The translations under genes and the position numbers were made by a program. A DNA stretch of 64,000 nt from Chryseobacterium sp. ISL-80 (GTDB lineage: Bacteria; Bacillota; Bacilli; Bacillales; Cytobacillaceae): assembly GCA_018613055.1 (NCBI GenBank), contig JAGGQZ010000001.1, forward strand, positions 152,348 through 216,347. Direction: 5' to 3'. The notes below the pieces were generated by a model. That model was not told the DNA's origin. It worked only from the letters and a program-made list of their open reading frames with translations, and searched no databases. Shown one piece after another: positions 27,142 to 35,614 of the stretch; the stretch's first letter is position 1; every line of letters starts with the position of its first letter.

Positions 27142-27898
27142 GCTAATCAAATCACAATTCACCACTGCTTTGACAACAGAAAAGAAAGTCATTTCCATCA
27201 GGATGCTGGAAACTTCCGCAGAAGCAGAAACTGCTTCGCCTGTCTTCACTCATACAGAGGATGAGAGGAAGAGAATCCTGGACAACGCTGTGATGGAAGC
27301 AAATCGTATTGTTTCGAAGGCGATAGAGGAAGCCGATTTTATCAGGAGGCAGGTTGCATCCGAAAAGCAGGATTGGGAACAGCAAAAAGATATTTTGGCT
27401 GAGGAATCCAGGCAATCGGGTTTTGAACAGGGATATCAAGATGGCAGACATCAAGGGTACGAAGAATACCGTCAGGCAATAATGTTTGCACAAGAAACGG
27501 TGGATGCGGCGAAACAGGATTACCAGAACCATATCGACTCTTCGGAAAAAGTGATTCTCGACCTTGGGGTGAAAATCGCAGGAAAGATCATTGGAGAAAA
27601 ATTGGCCGCTGATGAAGGGTTCCTTCCGCTTGTTAAAAGAGCATTGAAAAATGCAAGGGATTATAAGGACATTCAGCTACATGTCCATCCAAACCACTAT
27701 CAGGAATTGCTTGCTCACAAAGAGGAATTGATCGCTATTTTTCCAAAAGAGATTGTGTTCTACATCTATCCGGATGAGGAACTGGAAGAAACGGCCTGCC
27801 TGATCGAATCTGAAAATGGCAGGATTGATGCTAGTGTGGACAGCCAGTTGGAAGAAATCAAAAATAAACTGTTCGAGATTCTGGAGAGTGAACTATAG
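27134..27898 (+). CDS. fliH: Flagellar assembly protein FliH
   Basis: About 254 residues; the negative regulator and peripheral stalk of the export ATPase FliI. Long charged helix in the middle (about 35-130), then the FliH/YscL C-terminal domain (VILDLGVKIAGKIIGEKL, LHVHPNHYQELL). The start is uncertain: TTG at 27134 is 9 bases from GGAGGGG and gives MSRLIKSQF, while ATG at 27125 sits against the ribosome site. It overlaps the fliG end and, by one base, the fliI start. Confidence 0.93.
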   Translation: MSRLIKSQFTTALTTEKKVISIRMLETSAEAETASPVFTHTEDERKRILDNAVMEANRIVSKAIEEADFIRRQVASEKQDWEQQKDILAEESRQSGFEQGYQDGRHQGYEEYRQAIMFAQETVDAAKQDYQNHIDSSEKVILDLGVKIAGKIIGEKLAADEGFLPLVKRALKNARDYKDIQLHVHPNHYQELLAHKEELIAIFPKEIVFYIYPDEELEETACLIESENGRIDASVDSQLEEIKNKLFEILESEL

Positions 27899-29211
27899 TG
27901 AAGGCTGAGGATTTATTGCATCATGTCGACTCTTTGGATAGCTTCAAGCGTTTCGGCAGGATCAAGCGGGTAGTTGGCTTGATGATCGAATCTCAAGGTC
28001 CGGAAAGTTCAATTGGGGATGTTTGTTTCATCCATGTAGGCACAAAGAAGAAACGGAAGATCCAGGCTGAGGTCGTCGGATTTAAAGATGAAAATGTCAT
28101 TCTGATGCCTTATACATCTCTTCATGATATCTCGCCTGGAAGTCTCGTGGAAACTACTATGAAACCACTTGAAATAAAAGCCGGTCCAGGTTTGATTGGG
28201 AAAATCGTTGATTCTCTGGGAGTCCCATTGGATCAATCCAGTCTCCCGAAAGGACTTGCATCGGTTCCAACAGAGCAAGATCCACCCAACCCTTTGAGCA
28301 GGCCGCCAATCTCAGAACCAATCGAAGTTGGAGTCAGGATGATTGACAGTCTGCTGACAGTTGGCAATGGCCAGCGTGTTGGGATATTTGCGGGTAGTGG
28401 TGTGGGGAAAAGTACTTTGCTGGGAATGATTGCGCGAAACACTACCGCAGACCTGAATGTCATCGGGCTGATTGGAGAACGTGGAAGAGAAGTAAGGGAG
28501 TTCATTGAACGCGATTTAGGGCCTGAAGGTTTAAAGCGTTCGATTGTCGTTGTCGCAACATCAGATCAACCGGCATTGATGCGGATCAAAGGGGCTTATA
28601 CGGCAACCGCGATCGCAGAATATTTTCGCGATAAAGGCCTGAATGTCATGCTCATGATGGATTCTGTAACGCGAGTCGCGATGGCGCAGCGTGAAGTTGG
28701 TCTGGCTGTTGGCGAGCCTCCAACGACCAAAGGTTACACTCCATCGGTGTTCGCGATCCTATCAAGGCTTCTCGAAAGAACAGGTACCAATGAATTTGGG
28801 TCGATCACTGGCTTCTACACTGTCCTTGTCGATGGAGATGATATGAATGAGCCTATTGCAGATACAGTTCGGGGAATCCTGGATGGCCATTTTGTACTGG
28901 ACAGGGACTTGGCCAATAAAGGACAATACCCTGCAGTGAATGTCCTGAAAAGTATCAGCAGGATCATGAACAATATTGTCAGCGATGATCATGTAAAGGC
29001 AGCTGAGAGATTGAGGGAATTATTAAGCACCTATATGAACTCTGAAGATTTGATCAATATAGGGGCCTATAAGAAAGGCACGTCTGCGGAAATCGATGAA
29101 GCCATTATGAAGTACCCTCAAATACTGAATTTCTTGAAGCAGAGTACAAATGAAAAGGTCTCGATCAATGAGAGTGTAGAGGCTCTATTGCAGCTAGTAA
29201 GGAAAGGTTGA
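27898..29211 (+). CDS. fliI: Flagellar export ATPase FliI
   Basis: A 437-residue ATPase related to F1-beta that powers type III export of flagellar subunits. Walker A GSGVGKST (166-173), GLIGERGREVREFIE, Walker B MLMMDSVTR, and QREVGLAVGEPPTTKGYTPS. The start is GTG, sharing one base with the fliH stop, so translation is coupled. Length is typical for Bacillus. Confidence 0.98.
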   Translation: MKAEDLLHHVDSLDSFKRFGRIKRVVGLMIESQGPESSIGDVCFIHVGTKKKRKIQAEVVGFKDENVILMPYTSLHDISPGSLVETTMKPLEIKAGPGLIGKIVDSLGVPLDQSSLPKGLASVPTEQDPPNPLSRPPISEPIEVGVRMIDSLLTVGNGQRVGIFAGSGVGKSTLLGMIARNTTADLNVIGLIGERGREVREFIERDLGPEGLKRSIVVVATSDQPALMRIKGAYTATAIAEYFRDKGLNVMLMMDSVTRVAMAQREVGLAVGEPPTTKGYTPSVFAILSRLLERTGTNEFGSITGFYTVLVDGDDMNEPIADTVRGILDGHFVLDRDLANKGQYPAVNVLKSISRIMNNIVSDDHVKAAERLRELLSTYMNSEDLINIGAYKKGTSAEIDEAIMKYPQILNFLKQSTNEKVSINESVEALLQLVRKG

Positions 29212-29218
29212 TCGTTCG

Positions 29219-29665
29219 ATGCGTTATCAATACAAATTTGATAAAATCCTTTCTCTCAAGTCAAGAGAAATGGACGAGGCACAAGTCGTTTACCAAGAAT
29301 CAGTCAAAAAGTTCGAAGATGCGGCTGAAAGACTTTATGAGCTTTTAAAGAAAAAAGAAGATCTTGAGAGCTTCCAATCTGACAGGCTTCTCGGTGGTTT
29401 GCCGGTACAGGAAATACGTCACCATCAACAATTTATCGGCAATCTGGAAAAATCGATTGCGCATTATCAAAAAGTTGTGATGAACGCGAGGAATATAATG
29501 AACTTTCAGCAAATGCAACTGATGGAAAAGAACAAGGAAGTCAAAAAGTACGAAAAAATCAAAGAGAAAGACCATCTCCAGTTTCTTGCGAATGAAAAGT
29601 ATGCGGAGAGCAGGATGATGGACGAAGTCTCGATTCAGCAATACATGAACCGGGAAATTAGGTGA
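29219..29665 (+). CDS. fliJ: Flagellar export chaperone FliJ
   Basis: A 148-residue, almost entirely coiled-coil protein that sits in the FliI hexamer and links it to FlhA, like the gamma subunit of F1. It begins MRYQYKFDKILSLKSREMDE, the FliJ hallmark, and stays rich in Lys, Glu and Gln throughout. It is located directly after fliI, as in all Bacillus fla operons, and 4 bases before the next gene. Confidence 0.93.
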   Translation: MRYQYKFDKILSLKSREMDEAQVVYQESVKKFEDAAERLYELLKKKEDLESFQSDRLLGGLPVQEIRHHQQFIGNLEKSIAHYQKVVMNARNIMNFQQMQLMEKNKEVKKYEKIKEKDHLQFLANEKYAESRMMDEVSIQQYMNREIR

Positions 29666-29669
29666 TTAA

Positions 29670-30269
29670 ATGGCGGAGAACATGGAGGAAAAAGAAAACC
29701 AGCGTGAGAGTAAGTTCCAGGGTTTTTTGCTCGTAGTAGCAATACCGATTCTATTTGCGATTGTTGTGGCTTTGGTTGCCCTTTCCTTTCTAGGAATCAA
29801 TATTTTTGAAACAGCAAAGGATATCGGCGGCAGGGTCCCATTCCTATCAGAAATCGTGAAAGAAGATAAGCAGCCATCCGTTGAGGAGTTCCAAAAGAAT
29901 ATCGTCAGTCTGGAGGCAGAGATAAAGGACCGTGAAGCTAAAGTGGAACAGCTTCAGTCCAAAGTCGACAGCAAGGATACACAGTTGAAAAGAATTGAAC
30001 TCGAGAAAGCCCAGCTTCAGGCGCAGATAGAGGAATTGACTGCAATCCAGGAAGAAAACAAACGAGCATTCCGGGAAATTGTCAAGACGTATGAAACGAT
30101 GTCAGCCAAAAGCGCTGCTCCGATTATTTCTAAAATGGAATCAGATGAAGCGGTAAAGATCCTGACAAATATCAAACCAGAATCACTTGCTGCAATCATG
30201 GAAAAGCTTCCGGCAGATGTAGCAGCAAGATATACGGAATTATTGACGAACGAAACGGAAAGCAATTAG
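29670..30269 (+). CDS. ylxF: YlxF, MotE-family membrane protein of flagellar operon
   Basis: A 199-residue protein at the YlxF locus. One membrane segment (about 17-40), a coiled coil (about 70-135), then a C-terminal region like the MgtE N-terminal domain (AAPIISKMESDEAVKILTNI, then LAAIMEKLPADVAARYTELL). MotE proteins in some bacteria help insert the stator, but in Bacillus the role is not firmly set. The start ATG is four bases after fliJ. The topology places the bulk outside the membrane if N-in. Confidence 0.85.
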   Translation: MAENMEEKENQRESKFQGFLLVVAIPILFAIVVALVALSFLGINIFETAKDIGGRVPFLSEIVKEDKQPSVEEFQKNIVSLEAEIKDREAKVEQLQSKVDSKDTQLKRIELEKAQLQAQIEELTAIQEENKRAFREIVKTYETMSAKSAAPIISKMESDEAVKILTNIKPESLAAIMEKLPADVAARYTELLTNETESN

Positions 30270-30299
30270 AGAGTTGCATTTTTGAAAGGGGGTGAAAAG

Positions 30300-31544
30300 A
30301 TGGAAATTGGAGGCCTTGGATTCTTTAATAGTGTCGCAGCTGTGAAACAGCCTGCATTCGGCAAGAGTGAAATGGAAGGCGGTTTTGCTGGCATGATGGC
30401 AATGGTCCTTTCTGGAGCAAATGGCGCAAAGACTGCTGAAACACCAGGACAAGATACTAAAGCATTAGAGAGTCTGGCAGATTTGGCTGGCTTTTTAAAC
30501 ACTGAGGACCTGTTGGATTTGGAAGATGGACTGAAGCTGATGGAATCGCTTATGACAGATTCAGAAAATCTTTTAGGCCAGGCTCTTTCCCATTTAGGAA
30601 TCAGCATGGATCAAGTTCAGCTGCTTCTTCAGAAATGGTCTGGGATCAATGAGGGAAGGAAAGATAATCTTCCTGAAGATGAATTGCTGGCGTCACTTGC
30701 CGCTATCCTGGCTGGAATCGCAAATTTGCCAAAAAATGAACTCGCCGCCAGGCTTGATACCAATGATGTTGAAACCATCAAGGCTCTAAAGCTGTATGAG
30801 CTGATGTCCAAGTATGCTGATGGCTATGAATCTAAGAGCGCAGCATCACTGAAGGAGACGGTGCAGAAACTTGAGGAAACTTTGACTAGCCTTTTAAAAC
30901 CTGATAACCGAAGTGGTCAAAGTGAGTATATACAAACTCGATTTACCCAGTTAGCAAGAGAGTTAAACCTGTTAAATGCGAAAAAAACAAATTTTACAGA
31001 AGTTAATAGTTTAGCAGATACAGAACCGTCCATTAAGACGGATGGGCAAACGGGGGCTGTTACATTTCTCCCTCAAATGGGAAGGGCAGAGCAGCTGACA
31101 TTAATGATGAATAGTCCTGAAAGACCCGTTTCAGCAGAGCAATTAATGAAACAATTCGAAGCCATTCTCTCAAAATCTCAATTCATGAATAGCGGCGGAA
31201 CACAAAAGCTTTTCATAAAATTGTTTCCCGAGCACCTGGGCAGCATTCGGGTAGAGTTATTCCAAAAAGACCAGACAATGATGGCCAGGATCATTACTAC
31301 TTCCGGCACTGCAAAAGAAACATTGGAATCCCATATTAACGGTCTCAAACAGGCTTTCGCTGCACAAAACCTTTCAGTCGAGAGAATCGAAGTTTCCCAG
31401 CAGCAGGCACAACAAGAGCGGTTCTTGAATAGAGATTCCCAGCAGCAGGAAAGACAGCAGGACAACAGGGAACGTGAAAAGAAAGAAGATCAAGGGGATT
31501 TTACCCTAACCTTCGAGGAAGCACTGCTAAATACTGAAGCATAG
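30300..31544 (+). CDS. fliK: Flagellar hook-length control protein FliK
   Basis: A 414-residue secreted molecular ruler that measures the hook and switches FlhB specificity. The N-terminal ~290 residues are poorly conserved and helical. The C-terminal domain carries the conserved core LFIKLFPEHLGSIRVELFQK followed by LKQAFAAQNLSVERIEV. The tail is Gln/Arg/Glu-rich. The ATG at 30300 follows AAAGGGGGTG; an in-frame TTG upstream lies before that site. flgD follows, as expected for a hook module. Confidence 0.93.
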   Translation: MEIGGLGFFNSVAAVKQPAFGKSEMEGGFAGMMAMVLSGANGAKTAETPGQDTKALESLADLAGFLNTEDLLDLEDGLKLMESLMTDSENLLGQALSHLGISMDQVQLLLQKWSGINEGRKDNLPEDELLASLAAILAGIANLPKNELAARLDTNDVETIKALKLYELMSKYADGYESKSAASLKETVQKLEETLTSLLKPDNRSGQSEYIQTRFTQLARELNLLNAKKTNFTEVNSLADTEPSIKTDGQTGAVTFLPQMGRAEQLTLMMNSPERPVSAEQLMKQFEAILSKSQFMNSGGTQKLFIKLFPEHLGSIRVELFQKDQTMMARIITTSGTAKETLESHINGLKQAFAAQNLSVERIEVSQQQAQQERFLNRDSQQQERQQDNREREKKEDQGDFTLTFEEALLNTEA

Positions 31545-31554
31545 GAGCAAGACA

Positions 31555-32184
31555 ATGGTGAACTCAATCAATTCTTCTTATCTGCTATCGAATCTTCAAA
31601 AGGACAGGAAAGCCGGTTCAGACATTCTTGGGAAAGATGATTTTTTGAAAATCCTCATGACCCAGCTTCAGAACCAGGATCCTATGAATCCGATGCAGGA
31701 TAAGGACTTTATAGCGCAAATGGCAACATTCTCGACACTTGAGCAAATAACGAATATGGGAAAATCTATCGACCGTTTTGTTCAGGCAGAGCAGCAAAAC
31801 AAGATGATCTCCTACAGTCAGTTTGTAGGCAAGGAGGTTACCTGGCATAAGATTGACACTGCCGACGGCCAGGAAACGATTCAACAAGGAAATGGAAAGG
31901 TCGCCTCTGTCCAGTTCAAGGAAGATACCGTTTCGTTTATTCTTGAGGATGGCACTGTCCTGGAACCTGCTAACATTTCCCAGATCAATGAGCTATCAAG
32001 TGAAAACCATATGCTGCAGGCGAGCATGCTGATTGGTAAATCTGTTACCTATCTAGATGAAAATAAACAAGAGAAATCAGCTAATGTCCTGTCTGTTTCA
32101 TTTAAAAATGGAAAGACATCCTATTTACTGGATGATGAGAATAAAACAAGCATCATTTCTTCACAGATCACCAAAATTCAATGA
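31555..32184 (+). CDS. flgD: Flagellar hook-capping protein FlgD
   Basis: A 209-residue scaffold that caps the growing hook and is later replaced. The N-terminal signature is clear: LGKDDFLKILMTQLQNQDPM, then DKDFIAQMATFSTLEQITNM. The C-terminal part has two VGKEV/IGKSV-type beta repeats but is shorter than in enterics, like other Bacillus FlgD. Start ATG after AGGAGCAAG. Confidence 0.97.
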   Translation: MVNSINSSYLLSNLQKDRKAGSDILGKDDFLKILMTQLQNQDPMNPMQDKDFIAQMATFSTLEQITNMGKSIDRFVQAEQQNKMISYSQFVGKEVTWHKIDTADGQETIQQGNGKVASVQFKEDTVSFILEDGTVLEPANISQINELSSENHMLQASMLIGKSVTYLDENKQEKSANVLSVSFKNGKTSYLLDDENKTSIISSQITKIQ

Positions 32185-32201
32185 CCTAAGGAAGTGAGGT
32201 A

Positions 32202-32591
32202 ATGGATAAAACAAATTTTCGTCCAATTCATTCACTGCCTGTTAACAGGACAAACCAAAAACCTGTGAAAGCCAACAACTTTACGCAAACACCTTTTTCC
32301 TTGCAATTGCAAAATGCCATCCAATCGAAGAATGGACTGACCATTAGCAAGCATGCAACTGAACGCTTGGAGCAGCGGGGAATAAGCATTTCCCAGGAGC
32401 GCTGGAACAGGATTGAGGAAAAAGTCAGTCAGGCGAAGGCCAAGGGCGTGAGTGATTCGCTTGTCCTGCTGAAAGACGCAGCGCTGATTGTCAGTGCGAA
32501 AAACAACACCGTCATCACTGCGATGGGCAGGCAGGAAGCGGCAGAACAAATTTTCACCAATATTAATGGAACGATTGTTATGGAAAATTAA
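32202..32591 (+). CDS. Flagellar operon protein, TIGR02530 type
   Basis: A 129-residue protein of the family annotated as 'flagellar operon protein' in Firmicutes. It lies between flgD and flgE. The core is ISKHATERLEQRGISISQER, then a segment ending DSLVLLKDAALIVSAKN and TVITAMGRQEAAEQIFTNI. No export signal or membrane segment is seen. Placement suggests a hook assembly role, perhaps as a chaperone or regulator, but this is inference. Start ATG after GAGGTA. Confidence 0.88.
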   Translation: MDKTNFRPIHSLPVNRTNQKPVKANNFTQTPFSLQLQNAIQSKNGLTISKHATERLEQRGISISQERWNRIEEKVSQAKAKGVSDSLVLLKDAALIVSAKNNTVITAMGRQEAAEQIFTNINGTIVMEN

Positions 32592-32624
32592 AAATACTAA
32601 ATGGCTGGACCTTCACGGAGGCCT

Positions 32625-32650
32625 GGGCTGTGGACCGATTGAAGCAGCCC
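32625..32650 (+). other. Hairpin upstream of flgE
   Basis: GGGCTG and CAGCCC form a 6-base G+C stem around a 14-base loop in the 85-base spacer before flgE. No T-run. It ends 8 bases before the AAAGGAG ribosome site. Confidence 0.5.
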
Positions 32651-32676
32651 CTAAATCGAAAGGAGTTTTACAAGTT

Positions 32677-33876
32677 ATGCTTCGTTCAATGTACTCAGGA
32701 ATCAGCGGAATGAAAAATTTCCAGACTAAGCTTGATGTCATCGGCAACAACATCGCCAATGTAAATACATACGGCTTCAAAAAAGGCCGTGTCACTTTTA
32801 AAGATACAATGAATCAAACCATCTCTGGAGCAAGTGCTGCGACACAGAATAAAGGCGGAAAGAACCCGATGCAGGTAGGCCTTGGTTCTACAATCGCAAG
32901 TATTGACATGATCGATACCCAGTCAAGCCTGCAAACTACAGGCCGTGCGCTTGACCTTGCCATATCGGGAGATGGCTACTTTGTAGTAAAACAGGGACAA
33001 TCACAGATGTATACACGTGCCGGAAACTTCTATCTGGATGATAATGGGACGCTTGTTACCGGGGATGGATTGAAGGTACAATCATTGAATAATGGAGTTC
33101 TTGAAGACATTACAGTTAACGTAAATGCCTTGTTACCGGCCAAGGTTACGACCGAGTTGGAGATGAAAGGAAACCTACCAAAGGACGCGAAAGGTTCATC
33201 TGAACTGCTTCAGCAATTAAAGGTGGTGGATAATGACGGAATAGAACATGTGATTGACATGACCATCTCTCCAATTAATGCATCTACTGGTGACTGGAAA
33301 TTGTCATTTGTTGATAAATCATTGCCTGTTGATCCAAACAATCCTAATGCCAATATAGAAGAAGTGGATATTAAAATTCCAACAGATGATATCGAAAATG
33401 CAGATCTGCTAATTAATAAAGGAGGAGTAGCAACCGTATTCAAAGTGGCTATTCCACTGGAAAATCTGACTATTGATGGTGGCAGCCTTGACGCAAACGC
33501 CTACCCTGACGGCAACACCCAGGGTGCTCTGGAAAGCTTCAACATCGGCTCAACTGGTGAAATCAATGGAGTATTCTCGAATGGATTAGTCCTCACGCTT
33601 GGACAACTTGCGCTTGCTAAATTCAGCAATCCGTCAGGTCTTTCCAAGGTAGGGAATAATACATTACAGGAATCAGTTAACTCTGGAACAGCCAATATTA
33701 ATGTTCCTGGAGAAGGCAGGGGATCCATCGCAGCTGGGGCACTTGAAATGTCCAATGTAGACCTTTCTGAAGAATTCACGGAAATGATCACGGCTCAGCG
33801 TGGTTTCCAGGCAAATACAAGAATCATTACTACATCAGATGAAATCCTCCAGGAGCTCGTGAACTTAAAACGATAG
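32677..33876 (+). CDS. flgE: Flagellar hook protein FlgE (FlgG-like N- and C-termini)
   Basis: A 399-residue main hook subunit. N-terminal MLRSMYSGISGMKNFQTKLD and VIGNNIANVNTYGFKKGRV, and C-terminal EMSNVDLSEEFTEMITAQRG with FQANTRIITTSDEIL, form the D0/D1 core. The central ~230 residues are the exposed D2 domain. It is much longer than the 264-residue B. subtilis FlgE, so the surface domain is larger. The start is set by AAAGGAG 11 bases upstream; earlier in-frame starts lie in the preceding gene. Hairpins flank the gene. Confidence 0.95.
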   Translation: MLRSMYSGISGMKNFQTKLDVIGNNIANVNTYGFKKGRVTFKDTMNQTISGASAATQNKGGKNPMQVGLGSTIASIDMIDTQSSLQTTGRALDLAISGDGYFVVKQGQSQMYTRAGNFYLDDNGTLVTGDGLKVQSLNNGVLEDITVNVNALLPAKVTTELEMKGNLPKDAKGSSELLQQLKVVDNDGIEHVIDMTISPINASTGDWKLSFVDKSLPVDPNNPNANIEEVDIKIPTDDIENADLLINKGGVATVFKVAIPLENLTIDGGSLDANAYPDGNTQGALESFNIGSTGEINGVFSNGLVLTLGQLALAKFSNPSGLSKVGNNTLQESVNSGTANINVPGEGRGSIAAGALEMSNVDLSEEFTEMITAQRGFQANTRIITTSDEILQELVNLKR

Positions 33877-33891
33877 ATTAAGAGAGGAGCA

Positions 33892-33918
33892 GGGCTGAAA
33901 GGGTCATCCTTTTAGCCC
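33892..33918 (+). other. Hairpin between flgE and swrD
   Basis: GGGCTGAAAGG pairs with CCTTTTAGCCC (11 bases, one G-T) around a GTCAT loop. No T-run, so it is probably not a full terminator. It may protect the upstream flgE mRNA end or reduce downstream translation. Confidence 0.6.
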
Positions 33919-33930
33919 CTGTGGATAATA

Positions 33931-34152
33931 GTGATAAAAGTAACGAAATTAAATGGTAAATCGTTCAGGATTAATTCATTATTTATTGAGACTATTGAGG
34001 CCTTTCCGGACACAACGATCACGCTGGCCAATGGCCGGAAGTATGTAGTCAGGGAAAGTGAAAATGAAGTAGCGATTTTAATCAAGGAATATTACCAGAG
34101 TATCGGCCTTCTCGGAGGTCGGTTGTTGGAGGAACTGGATCATGAAGAATAA
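33931..34152 (+). CDS. swrD: Flagellar protein SwrD (FlbD family, YlzI)
   Basis: A 73-residue FlbD-type protein: MIKVTKLNGKSFRINSLFIE, then TTITLANGRKYVVRESENEV. In B. subtilis SwrD raises motor power and supports swarming. The start is GTG with only a weak GTGGA upstream, just after a stable hairpin, so expression may be low. Its last 11 bases overlap fliL. Confidence 0.93.
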   Translation: MIKVTKLNGKSFRINSLFIETIEAFPDTTITLANGRKYVVRESENEVAILIKEYYQSIGLLGGRLLEELDHEE

Positions 34153-34570
34153 TAAACTGGTCATGATTATGACAGTCATGCTGGTAGCCATCCTGCTCGT
34201 AGGAACAGTCGCAGTTGTAGCGGTGATGAAGCTAAAAGCTGGTGATGGTGAAAAGGAACCAAGTATTGAAGAGGTGCTGGAAGCTTCGGTAGATATACCG
34301 GAGGTAACGACGAACCTAGCTTCAAATGATTTCATCAAAATTTCATTCAAAATTGAAACAGATGGTAAAAAAGCAAAAGAAGAACTAGAGAAGAGAGATT
34401 TCCAGGTTAAGAACCTGATTATCTATGAACTATCCGAGAAAAAGGCTGAAGAACTGCAAGGCAAGGAAGGCAAGATGAACCTCGAAGAAACTCTCAAAGT
34501 GAAGTTGAATGACCTGATGCAGGATGGAAAAATCAAGAAGGTCTACATAACAGGTTCTCTCCTCCAGTAA
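34142..34570 (+). CDS. fliL: Flagellar basal body-associated protein FliL
   Basis: A 142-residue single-pass protein that encircles and supports the stator. Short cytoplasmic start, membrane helix at about 5-28 (VMIMTVMLVAILLVGTVAVV), then an extracytoplasmic SPFH-like domain ending in VYITGSLLQ. It overlaps swrD by 11 bases, so it is translationally coupled. Length is normal. Confidence 0.94.
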   Translation: MKNNKLVMIMTVMLVAILLVGTVAVVAVMKLKAGDGEKEPSIEEVLEASVDIPEVTTNLASNDFIKISFKIETDGKKAKEELEKRDFQVKNLIIYELSEKKAEELQGKEGKMNLEETLKVKLNDLMQDGKIKKVYITGSLLQ

Positions 34571-34612
34571 CAGAATGAATCTTATTACCGTAAACGTATG
34601 GAGGTGAAGAGA

Positions 34613-35614
34613 ATGTCGGGAGAGGTATTATCACAAAATGAAATAGATGCTTTGTTGTCCGCCCTGTCTACAGGAGAAATGGATGCCGATGAATTAAAGA
34701 AGGAACAGGTAGAAAAAAGAGTCAAAGTATATGATTTCAGGAGGGCATTGCGTTTCTCTAAGGATCAAATCCGCAGCCTGACCCGAATTCATGAAAACTT
34801 TGCCAGGCTGCTGACAACTTTTTTCTCAGCTCAGCTAAGGACATATGTCAATATTAGCGTGGCTTCAGCTGACCAGATACCTTATGAAGAATTCATTCGG
34901 TCTATACCAAAGATTACGATATTAAATGTGTTTGATGTAGAACCGCTTGAAGGCAGGATCCTCATGGAAGTCAATCCGAACATTGCTTATGCCATGATGG
35001 ACCGTCTGCTAGGCGGCAGGGGGACAAGCCACAACAAAGTTGACAGTTTGACAGAAATTGAGACAAAGATCATGTCAAATATGTTTGAGAAAGCTTTTGA
35101 AAATTTCAGGGAGGCATGGGGGTCGATTTCGGATATCGATCCGCAGCTTTCGGAATTTGAAATCAATCCGCAATTCTTGCAGATGGTTTCTCCAAATGAA
35201 ACTGTCGTAGTCATCTCTTTGAATACGACGATCGGGGAAGCGAGCGGAATGATCAATATATGTATACCGCATGTAGTCCTGGAACCGATCATTCCTAAAT
35301 TGTCAGTGAAATATTGGATGCAATCGGATAAGAAACAAAGCTTGCCAATTGAAAATTCAGTACTGCAGAGTGAAATCCAAAAGGCTGATGTTTCAATTAC
35401 AGCAGAAATAGGGTCGTCTGAAATTTCGATCCAGGATTTTCTTATGCTTGATATCGGCGATGTAATTGAATTGAATCAGCAGATAGACCAGCCTTTACTG
35501 ATAAAAGTCGGAGATATCCCTAAATTTGTAGGACAGCCAGGGAAATTGAACAAGAAGTTAGCCATTCAAGTGTTTGATACATTTAAGGGGGGAGACGATG
35601 ATGGTGAGCGATGA
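34613..35614 (+). CDS. fliM: Flagellar motor switch protein FliM
   Basis: A 333-residue C-ring protein that binds CheY-P. N-terminal CheY-binding peptide MSGEVLSQNEIDALLSALST, middle CheC-like domain with RIHENFARLLTTFFSAQLR and YAMMDRLLGGRG, and C-terminal SpoA domain (AEIGSSEISIQDFLMLDIGD). The ATG at 34613 follows GGAGGTGAA; an ATG five codons upstream lies just before that site. It overlaps fliY by 14 bases. Confidence 0.97.
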   Translation: MSGEVLSQNEIDALLSALSTGEMDADELKKEQVEKRVKVYDFRRALRFSKDQIRSLTRIHENFARLLTTFFSAQLRTYVNISVASADQIPYEEFIRSIPKITILNVFDVEPLEGRILMEVNPNIAYAMMDRLLGGRGTSHNKVDSLTEIETKIMSNMFEKAFENFREAWGSISDIDPQLSEFEINPQFLQMVSPNETVVVISLNTTIGEASGMINICIPHVVLEPIIPKLSVKYWMQSDKKQSLPIENSVLQSEIQKADVSITAEIGSSEISIQDFLMLDIGDVIELNQQIDQPLLIKVGDIPKFVGQPGKLNKKLAIQVFDTFKGGDDDGER

